DNA from: CAVQMB01 sp963713445
GTDB lineage: Bacteria; Pseudomonadota; Gammaproteobacteria; Competibacterales; Competibacteraceae
DNA length: 64,000 nt
Assembly: GCA_963713445.1 (NCBI GenBank)
Contig: CAVQMB010000003.1
Span: forward strand, 1 to 64,000
Reading direction: 5' to 3'
Numbering within the stretch: the stretch's first letter is position 1; each line of letters begins with the position of its first letter. The notes beneath the pieces are model-generated. The model ran no database searches. It was not told the DNA's origin and was given only the letters and a program-made list of their open reading frames with translations. Of this stretch, positions 15,892 to 24,053 are shown in pieces. Both the position numbers and the translations under genes were made by a program.

Positions 15892-17457
15892 TCAGGAGGC
15901 GCGCTCAGCGAGCATGTCTTTCAAGATGCGGTGGAGGATCTTGCCGGTAGCGTTGCGCGGCATCTCCTCGGGGCTCAGGAAGGCGATAGCGCGCGGTCGC
16001 TTGTAGCCGGCGAGGCGCGCCTTCGCCCACGCCATCAGGTCCTCGGCGGTCGCAGCCGCGCCCTCGCGCAGCACCACCGCGGCCTCGACCCGCTCGCCCC
16101 ACTTCCGGTCCGGGCGGCCGACCACCGCCACGTCCTTCACGGCCGGATGAGCCACCAGCGCGGCCTCCACCTCTGACGGATAGACGTTCTCACCGCCGGT
16201 GATGATCATGTTCTTCTTGCGGTCGATCAGGCGGATGAAGCCGTCCGCGTCGCGCAGCGCCATGTCGCCAACCGAGAGGTAGTCGCCGCGGAACGCCTCC
16301 GCCGTCTTCTCCGGCAGGTTCCAGTAGCCGTCGAAGGCGTAGGGCCCGCAGGAGAACAGTTCGCCGACCGCGCCATCGGGAACCTCGCTGCCGTCCTCGT
16401 CCAGCAGCCGGACGGGGGCGGAGCCTGCCACCTCCCGCCCGACGGTGCCCAGGTGATCGAACTGCTCGTCGGGGTGGAGCATAGTGACCCAGCCGGCCTC
16501 GGTAGAGCCGTAGAGCTCAAACAGCCCCGAATTCGGAAACATCTCCATCACCGCCCGCTTGGTCTCGGCCCGTGCGGGGGCCGAGGAGATCATCAGCTTC
16601 TCTACCCGCTCGAATCCGGCCTCGCCGCGCTCGGCCTCCGGCACGTCGAGCATCATCGCGAAATGCGTCGGCACCAGCGATGAGAAGGTGACGCCCAGCC
16701 GCCCGATGGTCCGCAGACACAGCGCCGCGTCGAAGCTCGGGCGGGAAAACACCGTCACCGTCGCACCGAGGAACAGGAAGCTCGTGAAGAAGTTCAGCGA
16801 GTTGGCGTGACACATCGGCATCACCAGCAGCGCGTCGTCGCGCCGCTTCAGTCCCAGCTCCACCTGCGTCATCAGCGCCAGCATGGCCATGCCGCGATGG
16901 CCGCGGATCGCGCCCTTGGGATTGCCGGTGGTGCCGGAGGTGTACATCAGGCACCATGGATCGTCAGGCGAAACGGGGACGCCCGGCTCCGCCGCCGACG
17001 CCCCTGCGATCAGCGCCTCGTAGCTCCTCCAACCCGCCGGAGCACGCTCCGCTCCGAAATAAACGAAGCGCTCGGTGGGTACGTCAAGCGCGCCGCGGAT
17101 TTCCTCAATCACGCCGGCCAGCGCGTCCTCGGCCAGCACGGCGGAGACCTTGCAATCCTGGCAGATGTAGCGGACCTCCAGCCCGACGAGCCGGAAGTTG
17201 ACCGGAACCGCCACCAGTCCCGCCTTCGCGACGGCGACATAGATCTCCGCCCATTCCACCCGGTTGTACCCCAGGACCGCGACCCGGTCCCCCTTTGCGA
17301 GGCCGAGGCTCAGCAGCGCGTTGGCCAGCCGACAGGCCCGCTCGTTCCATGCGCGGAAGGTCATCTCGCGCTCCAGGTCGCGGGCGCCCAGCCGGTCCGG
17401 CTGCAGCCGCGCCTGAGCGCTTAGCATCTCTCCGACGGTCAGGAGGGGGGCGCCCAT
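15892..17457 (-). CDS. AMP-forming acyl-CoA synthetase/ligase
   Basis: The product is 521 residues from MGAPLLTVGEML, with AAGGAG nine bases upstream of the ATG. The ANL-family motifs are in order: the P-loop YTSGTTGNPKG (172-182), ELYGSTEAG (A5), GDYLSVGDMALRD (A7, with the AMP-binding Asp), DRKKNMIITGGENVYPSEVE (A8 hinge) and the catalytic Lys in PRNATGKILHR. The enzyme activates a carboxylic acid to an acyl-adenylate and then to the CoA thioester. Its chain-length preference cannot be read from sequence. It lies upstream of the ThDP enzyme in the same direction, which suggests that enzyme acts on the CoA ester formed (inference). Confidence 0.9.
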   Translation of the reverse strand: MGAPLLTVGEMLSAQARLQPDRLGARDLEREMTFRAWNERACRLANALLSLGLAKGDRVAVLGYNRVEWAEIYVAVAKAGLVAVPVNFRLVGLEVRYICQDCKVSAVLAEDALAGVIEEIRGALDVPTERFVYFGAERAPAGWRSYEALIAGASAAEPGVPVSPDDPWCLMYTSGTTGNPKGAIRGHRGMAMLALMTQVELGLKRRDDALLVMPMCHANSLNFFTSFLFLGATVTVFSRPSFDAALCLRTIGRLGVTFSSLVPTHFAMMLDVPEAERGEAGFERVEKLMISSAPARAETKRAVMEMFPNSGLFELYGSTEAGWVTMLHPDEQFDHLGTVGREVAGSAPVRLLDEDGSEVPDGAVGELFSCGPYAFDGYWNLPEKTAEAFRGDYLSVGDMALRDADGFIRLIDRKKNMIITGGENVYPSEVEAALVAHPAVKDVAVVGRPDRKWGERVEAAVVLREGAAATAEDLMAWAKARLAGYKRPRAIAFLSPEEMPRNATGKILHRILKDMLAERAS

Positions 17458-17475
17458 GGTCAATCTCCTTGCAGA

Positions 17476-17595
17476 TCAGGCTTCGGCCGCGGCGCTCTCG
17501 CGTTCGTCCAGCGCCGCGCGGAGCAGCTCGGCGGCATGTAGGTCGTGCTCGACGGACAGGCCTCCGTGCGCTGGGGAATGCCCGAGCAAAATCAG
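17476..17595 (-). pseudogene. C-terminal fragment of an unidentified gene
   Basis: Just upstream of the acyl-CoA ligase, the minus strand carries a frame ending GHSPAHGGLSVEHDLHAAEL, then LLRAALDERES and a stop at 17476. The codon usage and spacing (ligase ATG 19 bases downstream) suggest the end of the gene that once preceded the ligase in its operon. The upstream part is missing and replaced by higA-flanking DNA, so the ligase-ThDP unit was cut at this point. I do not recognise the family. Confidence 0.4.
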
Positions 17596-17856
17596 TATAA
17601 ACGCCATCTCTAGGGACAGAAACACTTCCCCGCGTTCGTTGGCGCCAGCGTTGGATCATCGATCTGACCGAAGAGGAGCCTCTGGCCAGTATCCGGGCGC
17701 CCGAATCCATCCGAACGCCAGTACACTCGCGAACTTTTGCTGCACCTGAGACTCACCATGGCAGCACGCGGCCTACCGCCGCTCAGAGACGGCGAGTGTT
17801 TCGTGAGATCTGATTGAAGATGGTTTGGGTACGTCTTGCTTGTGCTTCGGCTGAGT

Positions 17857-18131
17857 TCAAGGTGATGGCCGGTCAGCATTGACCGTATTTCGCGCCACCC
17901 ACAGGGCATACACATCCTGCATTCCCGCCAGCTCTCCGGAGTGCGGCCAAGAACTTTCGATAGTCGCAACGCCATCTCAGGGCTGATGCCACTATCACCT
18001 TTCAGCAACCGGGATAGGGTGGAAGGTGAAATCCCAAGGCTCGATGCGAGCTGGCGTGAGCTAATACCGAAGGGCACCAGATAAACCTCACGAATGAATT
18101 CACCAGAATGGGGCGGGTTATGCATATTCAT
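17857..18131 (-). pseudogene. higA: HigA-type antitoxin, frameshifted
   Basis: The gene starts MNMHNPPHSGEFIREVYLVP and has an Xre HTH (SRQLASSLGISPSTLSRLLKG). It then loses one base near 17932. In the corrected frame, after TPESW, AMQDVYALWVARNTVNADR follows and the protein ends RPSP at 17857, giving about 91 residues as in normal HigA. Without correction the frame runs on to 17610. The ATG overlaps the higB stop by one base (TAATG). Confidence 0.75.
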
Positions 18132-18409
18132 TAGTGATAATTCTAATAATAAAGCACATATGTGTTGCCGTCCCGGAACTAGAACGTCATACGCGAATTG
18201 CCGTTAACCCAAATCGACCAGCGCCCTTTGTCCTTTCCCTTCAACGAATGAAGACGAAAGCCCGGAATGTCCATGTCATCCACTGACGTGGCGGTATCAA
18301 GAGCAGCGAGCTGCATACGCAGCTTCTTGGCCTGATCCGCTTGTTTTCCAGCCGTGCTGCCAGTCGAATAGAACCGTTTCAGTCCCTTGTGACGGGATGA
18401 TTTAACCAT
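18131..18409 (-). pseudogene. higB: HigB toxin with two in-frame TAG codons
   Basis: The frame MVKSSRHKGLKRFYSTGSTA to WVNGNSRMTF matches the N-terminal four fifths of HigB (KLRMQLAALDTATSVDDMD, GFRLHSLKGKDKGRWSIW). TAG then stands where the family has Glu (MTF-E-FRDGN), the frame continues FRDGNTYVLYY, meets a second TAG in place of Glu before NYH, and ends with the normal TAA. The last residues of the RelE fold, needed for activity, are lost. Toxin inactivation is a usual fate of such pairs. TAG is used as an ordinary stop elsewhere in the window, so recoding is unlikely. Confidence 0.8.
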
Positions 18410-18714
18410 GAGGTCATGGCAGCATGTTGCGCACCACGCAACAATCGAGCTTAACTACATTCAGGCATAACCGTATTGATAGAACGATACCGGATAAATA
18501 ACATATAAATACTATCAGTTGTTTACGACACATTCGACGATTTAGGCGGCCTAAATTTTCCAGGATGCCCCTAGCCGCGGTTGCGCCCGTGCCGACGCTG
18601 ATCGGGTGGTTCGTAACCTCAATATATAACCATATTCGTTGCAATAAATAACCGCTACCCGGTCGGCAACCCTGCCAGGTAGACAACCCGTTCAGGCACG
18701 GCGATGCTGAAACC
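18410..18714. other. AT-rich stretch without a gene
   Basis: No convincing reading frame or RNA was found. The minus strand next to 18409 would hold the higBA promoter. The base composition is clearly lower in G+C than the flanks, as expected for acquired DNA. Confidence 0.5.
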
Positions 18715-18840
18715 ATGTTCGCGACCGCCAGCTTCCGCGCTCTGGCGCTCAATGCCGCCGCCGGCCAGGTGCCAGACTGGATCGAGTTGTTTCCGTCCAG
18801 CCCGGCCATCGAGGGCCGCGACGGGGCGACCCGGTCCGGT
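18715..18840 (+). pseudogene. Possible N-terminal fragment of a Mu-like phage I (protease/scaffold) protein
   Basis: The frame FRALALNAAAGQVPDWIELF then PSSPAIEGRDGATRSG resembles the start of Mu gpI-type proteins, where a hydrophobic strand is followed by W(I/V)xLLPxGP and GRDGR. After GRDG the similarity ends and the frame breaks down within 30 codons. It is short, and no other phage gene is present, so the call is tentative. Confidence 0.35.
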
Positions 18841-18946
18841 CAAACATTACGTATTGTTCACATTTGCAACGCGGAACCGCCAGTTTTTTTAGTATGACCG
18901 GGATGTGTATTCTATTTCTCGCAAGCGCAGCCACAAGGAATCATTC

Positions 18947-19585
18947 ATGACGGCAACAACAAACGACTCGGTGGACTTGGAGCGGCGCCGGTTTCTGACC
19001 TATGCCTCCGGGGTTGTCGGTGCGGCCGGCATCGCTGCCCTGGTCACCCCTTTTCTGGAAGCATGGAACCCCGGCGCCAAGACCAAGGTCGCCGGCGGGC
19101 CGATAGAGATCGACATCAGCAAGATCGAAGAAGGCCAGATGGTCACCGCCGAGTGGCGCAAGAAGCCAGCCTGGGTACTGCGGCGGACCAAGAAGCAGAT
19201 CGCGGAGCTGCCCAAGAACAACGGCAACCTTAAGGACCCTGAGTCCAAGGAACCCCAGCAGCCGCCCAACCTGGCCAACTTTGATCCGGTTAACCGGGCC
19301 GTCAAGGCCGATTACCTGGTACTGATCGGGATTTGCACCCATCTGGGCTGCGTGCCGGAGTACCGGCCCCAGGTCGGCGATCCGGACCTGGGCGCAAGCT
19401 GGCCAGGCGGATTCTTCTGTCCCTGCCACGGATCACGTTATGATCTGGCGGGACGGGTGATGTACGGTTCACCAGCACCCCTGAATCTGCCGGTTCCGGC
19501 CTATTATTTCAAGGGCGAAAGCATCGTGCGGGTCGGCGAACTGCAGAACGGTGCTGATCTGAACTGGTCACCGGCCGTCTGGTGA
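18947..19585 (+). CDS. petA: Ubiquinol-cytochrome c reductase Rieske iron-sulfur subunit
   Basis: The 212-residue protein has a Tat-type leader and membrane anchor (ERRRFLTYASGVVGAAGIAA, residues 12-31, then ALVTPFLEAW). The [2Fe-2S] cluster ligands are complete: CTHLGC (130-135) and CPCHGS (158-163), the latter in GGFFCPCHGSRYDLAGRV, followed by the Pro loop GSPAPLNLPVPAYYF. It is the high-potential Rieske protein of the cytochrome bc1 complex, anchored in the inner membrane with its cluster in the periplasm. AAGGAA precedes the ATG. Cytochrome b and c1 genes normally follow it directly; here a small convergent gene follows instead, so this copy is an orphan. The insertion between the first CPC-type loop and the membrane anchor is of ordinary proteobacterial size. 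Confidence 0.93.
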   Translation: MTATTNDSVDLERRRFLTYASGVVGAAGIAALVTPFLEAWNPGAKTKVAGGPIEIDISKIEEGQMVTAEWRKKPAWVLRRTKKQIAELPKNNGNLKDPESKEPQQPPNLANFDPVNRAVKADYLVLIGICTHLGCVPEYRPQVGDPDLGASWPGGFFCPCHGSRYDLAGRVMYGSPAPLNLPVPAYYFKGESIVRVGELQNGADLNWSPAVW

Positions 19586-19780
19586 CGGCACCAAGGGATT
19601 CTGATCGTTCAGCGCCATCCAAGCGGAACCGGGGGCTTCGTGCCCCCGGTGGTTAAGCTGGCGTAGTTCCCGGCGCAACTCGCAGCGCGCCCGGTTGCGC
19701 TCCGCCGAACGGGGTTTCCGGTGTCTGCCGCCTTTACTGAGCAGTGCATTGCGGGCGACCGGGTTGCGTGGTTTCTTCAT
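19568..19780 (-). CDS. Small very basic protein of unknown function
   Basis: A 70-residue frame begins MKKPRNPVARNALLSKGGRH. GGAGG lies five bases before the ATG at 19780. The N-terminus, MKKPRNPVARNA followed by an Arg/Lys-rich stretch, resembles short proteins of the DUF7230 type found in many gammaproteobacteria, whose function is unknown. Its last 18 bases overlap the 3' end of petA on the other strand. The good ribosome binding site argues for a real gene; the C-terminal half (APGSAWMALNDQNPLV) is not conserved in what I know. Confidence 0.5.
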   Translation of the reverse strand: MKKPRNPVARNALLSKGGRHRKPRSAERNRARCELRRELRQLNHRGHEAPGSAWMALNDQNPLVPSPDGR

Positions 19781-19919
19781 GACATCCTCCGCAGCGGCTT
19801 GCTGACTGTCGCAATCGGATTCATCGACCGGCTGTAACAGGGACAAGTTCCGCGGTCGGTTTCGGAACCCTGTTGCTACCGTTATACTGCGCCAGTCTCG
19901 CAACCCTGCATGCGTCTTC

Positions 19920-20876
19920 ATGTCACTTGACCCCCAGATTAAAGAAGTCCTGCGGCTGGTGGAACGGGCCGGCTATCCGGACTACTGGCAGCTGACGCCG
20001 GCAGCCGCCCGCGCCCAGTTCGAAAAAACCGCGCCCATCCTGGATGCCCGGCCCATTCCACTGCACCGGGTCGATAACCGCACCTGCCCGGGTCCGGCCG
20101 GGGATATTCCGCTGCGCCTGTACTGGCCCCGGTCGTCGCAGGACCCGCTGCCGGTCCTGCTGTGGCTGCATGGCGGCGGTTTCGTGCTGGGCAGCCTGGA
20201 CAGTTACGACGCGATCTGCCGGCAGCTGGCCCACCGCGCCGACTGCCTGGTGGTCGCAGCCGACTACCGGCTGGCGCCGGAGCACAAGTTTCCAGCCGCG
20301 ATCGAGGACTGCCAGGCCGCACTGGCCTGGACCGGATCTCATGCTGCCGCGCTGGGCGGCGACCCGAACCGTATCGCTATCGGCGGCGACAGTGCGGGCG
20401 GCAACCTCAGTGCCGTGGTCAGCCGACTGGCGCGCGACGCCGGCGGCCCGCCCCTGGTGTTGCAACTGCTGATCTATCCGGGAACCGCAGCCGCACCTGA
20501 CAGCGCCTCGCACCAGCGCTGTGCGGAGGGCTATCTGCTCAGCCAGCGGACCATCCGCTGGTTCTACAAGCACTATCTGAACGCCCCTGACGACGCCCAC
20601 GACCCCCGCTTCGCCCCGCTGCTGGCCGATGACCTCAGCGGCTTACCACCAGCACTGGTAATGGTCGCTGGTTACGATCCGCTGCACGACGAGGGGGTGG
20701 CCTATGCCGAGCACCTCCGCGAGGCGGGTAATCGGGTCGAGATCATCGACTATCCCGGCATGGTACATGCGTTCCTTTCCATGGCGGGCGCCGTAGACAC
20801 CGCCCGCGAAGCCATGCACCAGGCCGCCCTGGCCCTGCGCAACGCTTTCGGTACCCAGACTCATGACCATGCCTGA
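19920..20876 (+). CDS. Alpha/beta hydrolase, hormone-sensitive-lipase family esterase
   Basis: The product is 318 residues, the normal length for the bacterial HSL (family IV) esterases. The oxyanion-hole motif HGGGF is at 84-88. The nucleophile Ser158 is in GDSAGG, the acid Asp253 in GYDPLHDEG, and the catalytic His283 in GMVHAF. There is no signal peptide, so it is cytoplasmic. These enzymes hydrolyse short-chain esters and similar compounds; the natural substrate is unknown. Its stop overlaps the start region of the next gene by 14 bases, which points to a common transcript with it. Confidence 0.9.
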   Translation: MSLDPQIKEVLRLVERAGYPDYWQLTPAAARAQFEKTAPILDARPIPLHRVDNRTCPGPAGDIPLRLYWPRSSQDPLPVLLWLHGGGFVLGSLDSYDAICRQLAHRADCLVVAADYRLAPEHKFPAAIEDCQAALAWTGSHAAALGGDPNRIAIGGDSAGGNLSAVVSRLARDAGGPPLVLQLLIYPGTAAAPDSASHQRCAEGYLLSQRTIRWFYKHYLNAPDDAHDPRFAPLLADDLSGLPPALVMVAGYDPLHDEGVAYAEHLREAGNRVEIIDYPGMVHAFLSMAGAVDTAREAMHQAALALRNAFGTQTHDHA

Positions 20877-22290
20877 AACGCTCCGCAAACGTGACTCGTC
20901 GCTGACCACCGATCAGAAGGCCCTGGCGATCAACCTCGACCGTTACAAGTACGGTTCGATCGTCGAAATTGGCGCCGGTCAGGAAGTGGCCCGATCTTTT
21001 TTCAAGGTCGGTGCCGCCGCCGGCACCATCGCCAAGACCATGTCGGCCTACGACATGCAGGTCAGCGACGACATTTACGGCCAGGCCGGCCGCTATGTCA
21101 GTCGTGACCGGCTGATGCAGATGCTGGATCGTGAATTCACCCTGCTGCTAAAGCGGCTGGTCAACGTGCGTCCGCGCAACACCACCTTCTTCGCCTATGC
21201 CGCGACCGTGACCGCACGCAGCTACCGCCAGCAGAACGAGTGCCACGGCTGGATCGGGATCCGGGTGCAGCTGCATCCCGGGGCCGAACCCAGCGACATC
21301 GTGCTGCACGTGCGCATGCTCGACAGCGACAACGCCCAGCAGGCCGACGCGCTGGGTATCCTGGGCGTCAACCTGATCTACGGCGCCTACCACTACTACA
21401 ACCAGCCGGAATGGCTGATCGAAAGCCTCACCGACGGCCTTGGCTACGATCGTATTGAGGTCGACCTGATCAACTTTTCGGGGCCCTACTTCGAGGAGGT
21501 GGAAAACCGCCTGATGAACCTCCAGCTGATCCGCAGCTGGCTAACCCGCGGCGTGGTGTTCCACCCCGACGGTCAGGTGGTGGTGCCGGGCGAACTGTTC
21601 CACAAGAAGCCGGTGCTGGTTATCCGCGGCTCGTTCAAGCCGATCACCCGGGTCAACGTCGACATGATCGAGGCTGGCCGTCAGCAGTTCGGCAGAGTTG
21701 CCGAGGTCGATAACGAGCGCATGCTGCCGCTGGCCGAGATCACTATGAACACCCTGGTGTCCGGCGATAATGTCGACAACGCTGATTTCCTGGCTCGGGT
21801 CGACCTGCTGGCATCTCTGGGCTATACGGTAATGATCTCCGACTACGTGCGCTTTTTCCGGCTGCGGGCCTATCTGCGACGCTACACCCAGAAGCCGATC
21901 GGGATCGTGCTCAGCGTCCGCGACTTCGAACACCTATTTGACGAAAAATACTACGAGGGCCTCGAAGGCGGCATCATGGAGGCTTTTGGCAAACTGTTCC
22001 CCGACAACACCCACGTCTATGTGTATCCGTCGCGGCGTCGTGAGGAAACCGAGCTCACCACGCTGGGCAACGTCGAGGTGCCGGCTAATCTGCGCCATCT
22101 GCTGCAGCATCTGGTGGAAAACCAGAAGCTCATCGCCTTCGATAGCTACGATGAGAGCCTGCTCGACATCGACGCCGGCGAAATCCTGAACGGTCTGCGC
22201 CAGGGCCCCGGAGGATGGGAGCAGGCAGTGCCCGAAGCGGTGGCCGAACAGATCAAGGAGCGCCATCTGCTGGGCTACGACAGCGAATAG
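20863..22290 (+). CDS. Conserved cytoplasmic protein of unknown function
   Basis: A 475-residue soluble protein with no signal or membrane segment. It begins TDQKALAINLDRYKYGSIVE then IGAGQEVARSFFKVGAAAGT, and contains KTMSAYDMQVSDDIYGQAGR and YVSRDRLMQMLDREF. I know this family from many proteobacteria, where databases label it inconsistently as nicotinate-nucleotide adenylyltransferase or TonB-dependent receptor. Neither label is supported by motifs seen here: there is no HxGH and no beta-barrel character. The ATG at 20863 or 20869 may be used. It is translationally coupled to the esterase upstream, and a transporter gene follows 22 bases downstream. Function unknown. Confidence 0.75.
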   Translation: MTMPETLRKRDSSLTTDQKALAINLDRYKYGSIVEIGAGQEVARSFFKVGAAAGTIAKTMSAYDMQVSDDIYGQAGRYVSRDRLMQMLDREFTLLLKRLVNVRPRNTTFFAYAATVTARSYRQQNECHGWIGIRVQLHPGAEPSDIVLHVRMLDSDNAQQADALGILGVNLIYGAYHYYNQPEWLIESLTDGLGYDRIEVDLINFSGPYFEEVENRLMNLQLIRSWLTRGVVFHPDGQVVVPGELFHKKPVLVIRGSFKPITRVNVDMIEAGRQQFGRVAEVDNERMLPLAEITMNTLVSGDNVDNADFLARVDLLASLGYTVMISDYVRFFRLRAYLRRYTQKPIGIVLSVRDFEHLFDEKYYEGLEGGIMEAFGKLFPDNTHVYVYPSRRREETELTTLGNVEVPANLRHLLQHLVENQKLIAFDSYDESLLDIDAGEILNGLRQGPGGWEQAVPEAVAEQIKERHLLGYDSE

Positions 22291-22312
22291 TGGCTGCCAC
22301 CGGCGGCGCCCA

Positions 22313-23704
22313 GTGACCACCCCTGTGGCCACGCCGGGTAACCACCGTAAAGCAGCACCGACCGTGACCCGGGACCATCAGTTTCAACTGCTGCGCGAAC
22401 GCCGTTTCGGGCCGCTGTTTCTGACCCAGTTTCTGGGCGCGTTCAACGACAACGTGTTCAAGAACGCGCTGATCATCATGATCGCGTTTCAGGCCGGGAC
22501 CTCAAGCGGCCGGACCAACGTCCTCATCAATCTTGCCGCCGGCCTGTTCATCCTGCCGTTTTTCCTGTTTTCCGCCAGCGCCGGGCAGTTCGCCGACAAA
22601 TTCGAAAAGGCCCGGCTGATCCGCTGGGTCAAGCTGTTGGAAATCGCCATCATGACGGCCGCCTTCGTCGGTTTCTATACTCACAGCGTGACCTGGCTGA
22701 TTGTGCTGCTGTTCCTGATGGGTACCCAATCGACCCTGTTCGGGCCGCTCAAGTACAGTATTCTGCCGCAGCATCTGAGCGAAACAGAACTGATCGGCGG
22801 CAACGGGATGATCGAGATGGGCACCTTCCTGGCCATTCTGCTGGGCACCCTGACCGGCGGCGTGCTGATCGGTCTGGGCCACGCCGGCGCGATAGTGGTT
22901 GCCGTGACGGTCATTGCCGTGGCGGCACTGGGTTATCTGAGCAGCCTAAGTATTCCCGCCGCCGCAGCGCCGGCACCAGGATTGGTACTGAACTGGAACC
23001 CGCTGACCGAAACCGCCCGCAATCTGCGCTTCCTCGCTCAGGGCCGGACGGTGTTCCTGGCGGCGCTGGGCAACTCCTGGTTCTGGTTCATCGGCGCGGT
23101 CTACCTGACTCAATTGCCGAATTACACCCGGCTGACGCTGGCTGGCAATGAGCAGGTGGTGACCTTGCTGCTGACCCTGTTCTCGATCGGCATCGGTATC
23201 GGCTCGTTGCTGTGCGAGCGGCTCTCAGCCCAGCAGATTGAACTCGGGCTGGTACCGCTCGGGTCACTGGGCATTACCGTGTTCGGGGTCGATCTCTACT
23301 TTGCCGTTCCGGCTCCGCTGGCCGCGGCCGGCAGCGTCGGGGCGTGGCATTTTCTGCAGCTCGCGGGAAGCTGGCACGTGGTTGCCGACATCGTGCTGAT
23401 CGGCTTGTCAGGCGGGCTTTATATCGTCCCGCTGTATGCCTTGATCCAGAGCCGCAGCGCGCCCGACCACCGCTCCCGGGTCATTGCCGGCAATAACGTT
23501 CTCAATGCTTTGTTCATGGTGCTGTCAGCCGTTCTGGCCATCGCCCTTCTGGGCGTCGGCGTCACCATTCCGCAGCTGTTCCTGATCGTGGCGCTGCTCA
23601 ACGTGCTGATCGCCGCCGGCATCTATGCTGCAGTACCGGAGTTCCTGTTGCGCTTTGCGGCCTGGCTGTCGCGGCTACGCCCGCTGCGCGGCGCCCGGCA
23701 CTGA
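22313..23704 (+). CDS. MFS transporter of the LplT (lysophospholipid flippase) type
   Basis: The product is 463 residues from the GTG at 22313, with about twelve hydrophobic segments. The start of the membrane part, RRFGPLFLTQFLGAFNDNVF, then KNALIIMIAF, is the hallmark of the LplT/Aas transporter domain. The segments LINLAAGLFILPFFLFSASA and FGPLKYSILPQHL are also typical. LplT flips lysophospholipids back across the inner membrane for re-acylation. Related proteins are often fused to acyltransferase and acyl-ACP synthetase domains; here the transporter domain stands alone and no aas gene is close. A DUF4124-like gene follows after seven bases. Confidence 0.85.
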   Translation: MTTPVATPGNHRKAAPTVTRDHQFQLLRERRFGPLFLTQFLGAFNDNVFKNALIIMIAFQAGTSSGRTNVLINLAAGLFILPFFLFSASAGQFADKFEKARLIRWVKLLEIAIMTAAFVGFYTHSVTWLIVLLFLMGTQSTLFGPLKYSILPQHLSETELIGGNGMIEMGTFLAILLGTLTGGVLIGLGHAGAIVVAVTVIAVAALGYLSSLSIPAAAAPAPGLVLNWNPLTETARNLRFLAQGRTVFLAALGNSWFWFIGAVYLTQLPNYTRLTLAGNEQVVTLLLTLFSIGIGIGSLLCERLSAQQIELGLVPLGSLGITVFGVDLYFAVPAPLAAAGSVGAWHFLQLAGSWHVVADIVLIGLSGGLYIVPLYALIQSRSAPDHRSRVIAGNNVLNALFMVLSAVLAIALLGVGVTIPQLFLIVALLNVLIAAGIYAAVPEFLLRFAAWLSRLRPLRGARH

Positions 23705-23711
23705 GACCGCC

Positions 23712-23978
23712 GTGCCACGGGTCCTCAAGATCCTCCTGGTGACGTTGCTGATAGCCGCGCTGGGGCTGGCCGGCCTGTGCTATCAGCGACCCGCGTGGGT
23801 ACCCGTCTGGCTACGCCCTTACCTGCCGTTTACCAGTAGCAGCCGGCTGTACAAGTGGCGCGACCGCAGCGGCCAGCTCCAGTACAGCAACCAGCCACCG
23901 CCCGCCGGCACCCCTTACACCACCGTCCCCTACTGGCCTGATGCCAACGTCATCCCGACCCGTTCCGGCAACGACTGA
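23712..23978 (+). CDS. Small membrane-anchored DUF4124-type protein
   Basis: An 88-residue protein starting at the GTG at 23712 (VPRVLKILLVTLLIAALGLA), with one N-terminal transmembrane helix or uncleaved signal. The outside part has YKWRDRSGQLQYSNQPPPAG, which fits the DUF4124 motif (YKW-D-G--YS-QPP). The domain is common in gammaproteobacterial periplasmic proteins and its function is unknown. It lies seven bases behind the transporter gene and is probably co-transcribed. It is convergent with the following SDR gene. Confidence 0.65.
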   Translation: MPRVLKILLVTLLIAALGLAGLCYQRPAWVPVWLRPYLPFTSSSRLYKWRDRSGQLQYSNQPPPAGTPYTTVPYWPDANVIPTRSGND

Positions 23979-24053
23979 GAGCCCCGCGGCAGACAGAGCC
24001 CCAGTACCCGAGCACACGGAGCCTGCCTTATCCCGCAACCTGTGGCTACTGAG

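Noticed and set aside
18131..18200. Recoding of TAG as an amino acid, suggested by TAG codons replacing Glu in higB and one in an IS66 tnpB
   Set aside because: TAG ends normal genes in this window (22290, 38122), and the IS66 position is not a Glu site, so ordinary nonsense mutations or errors explain it.
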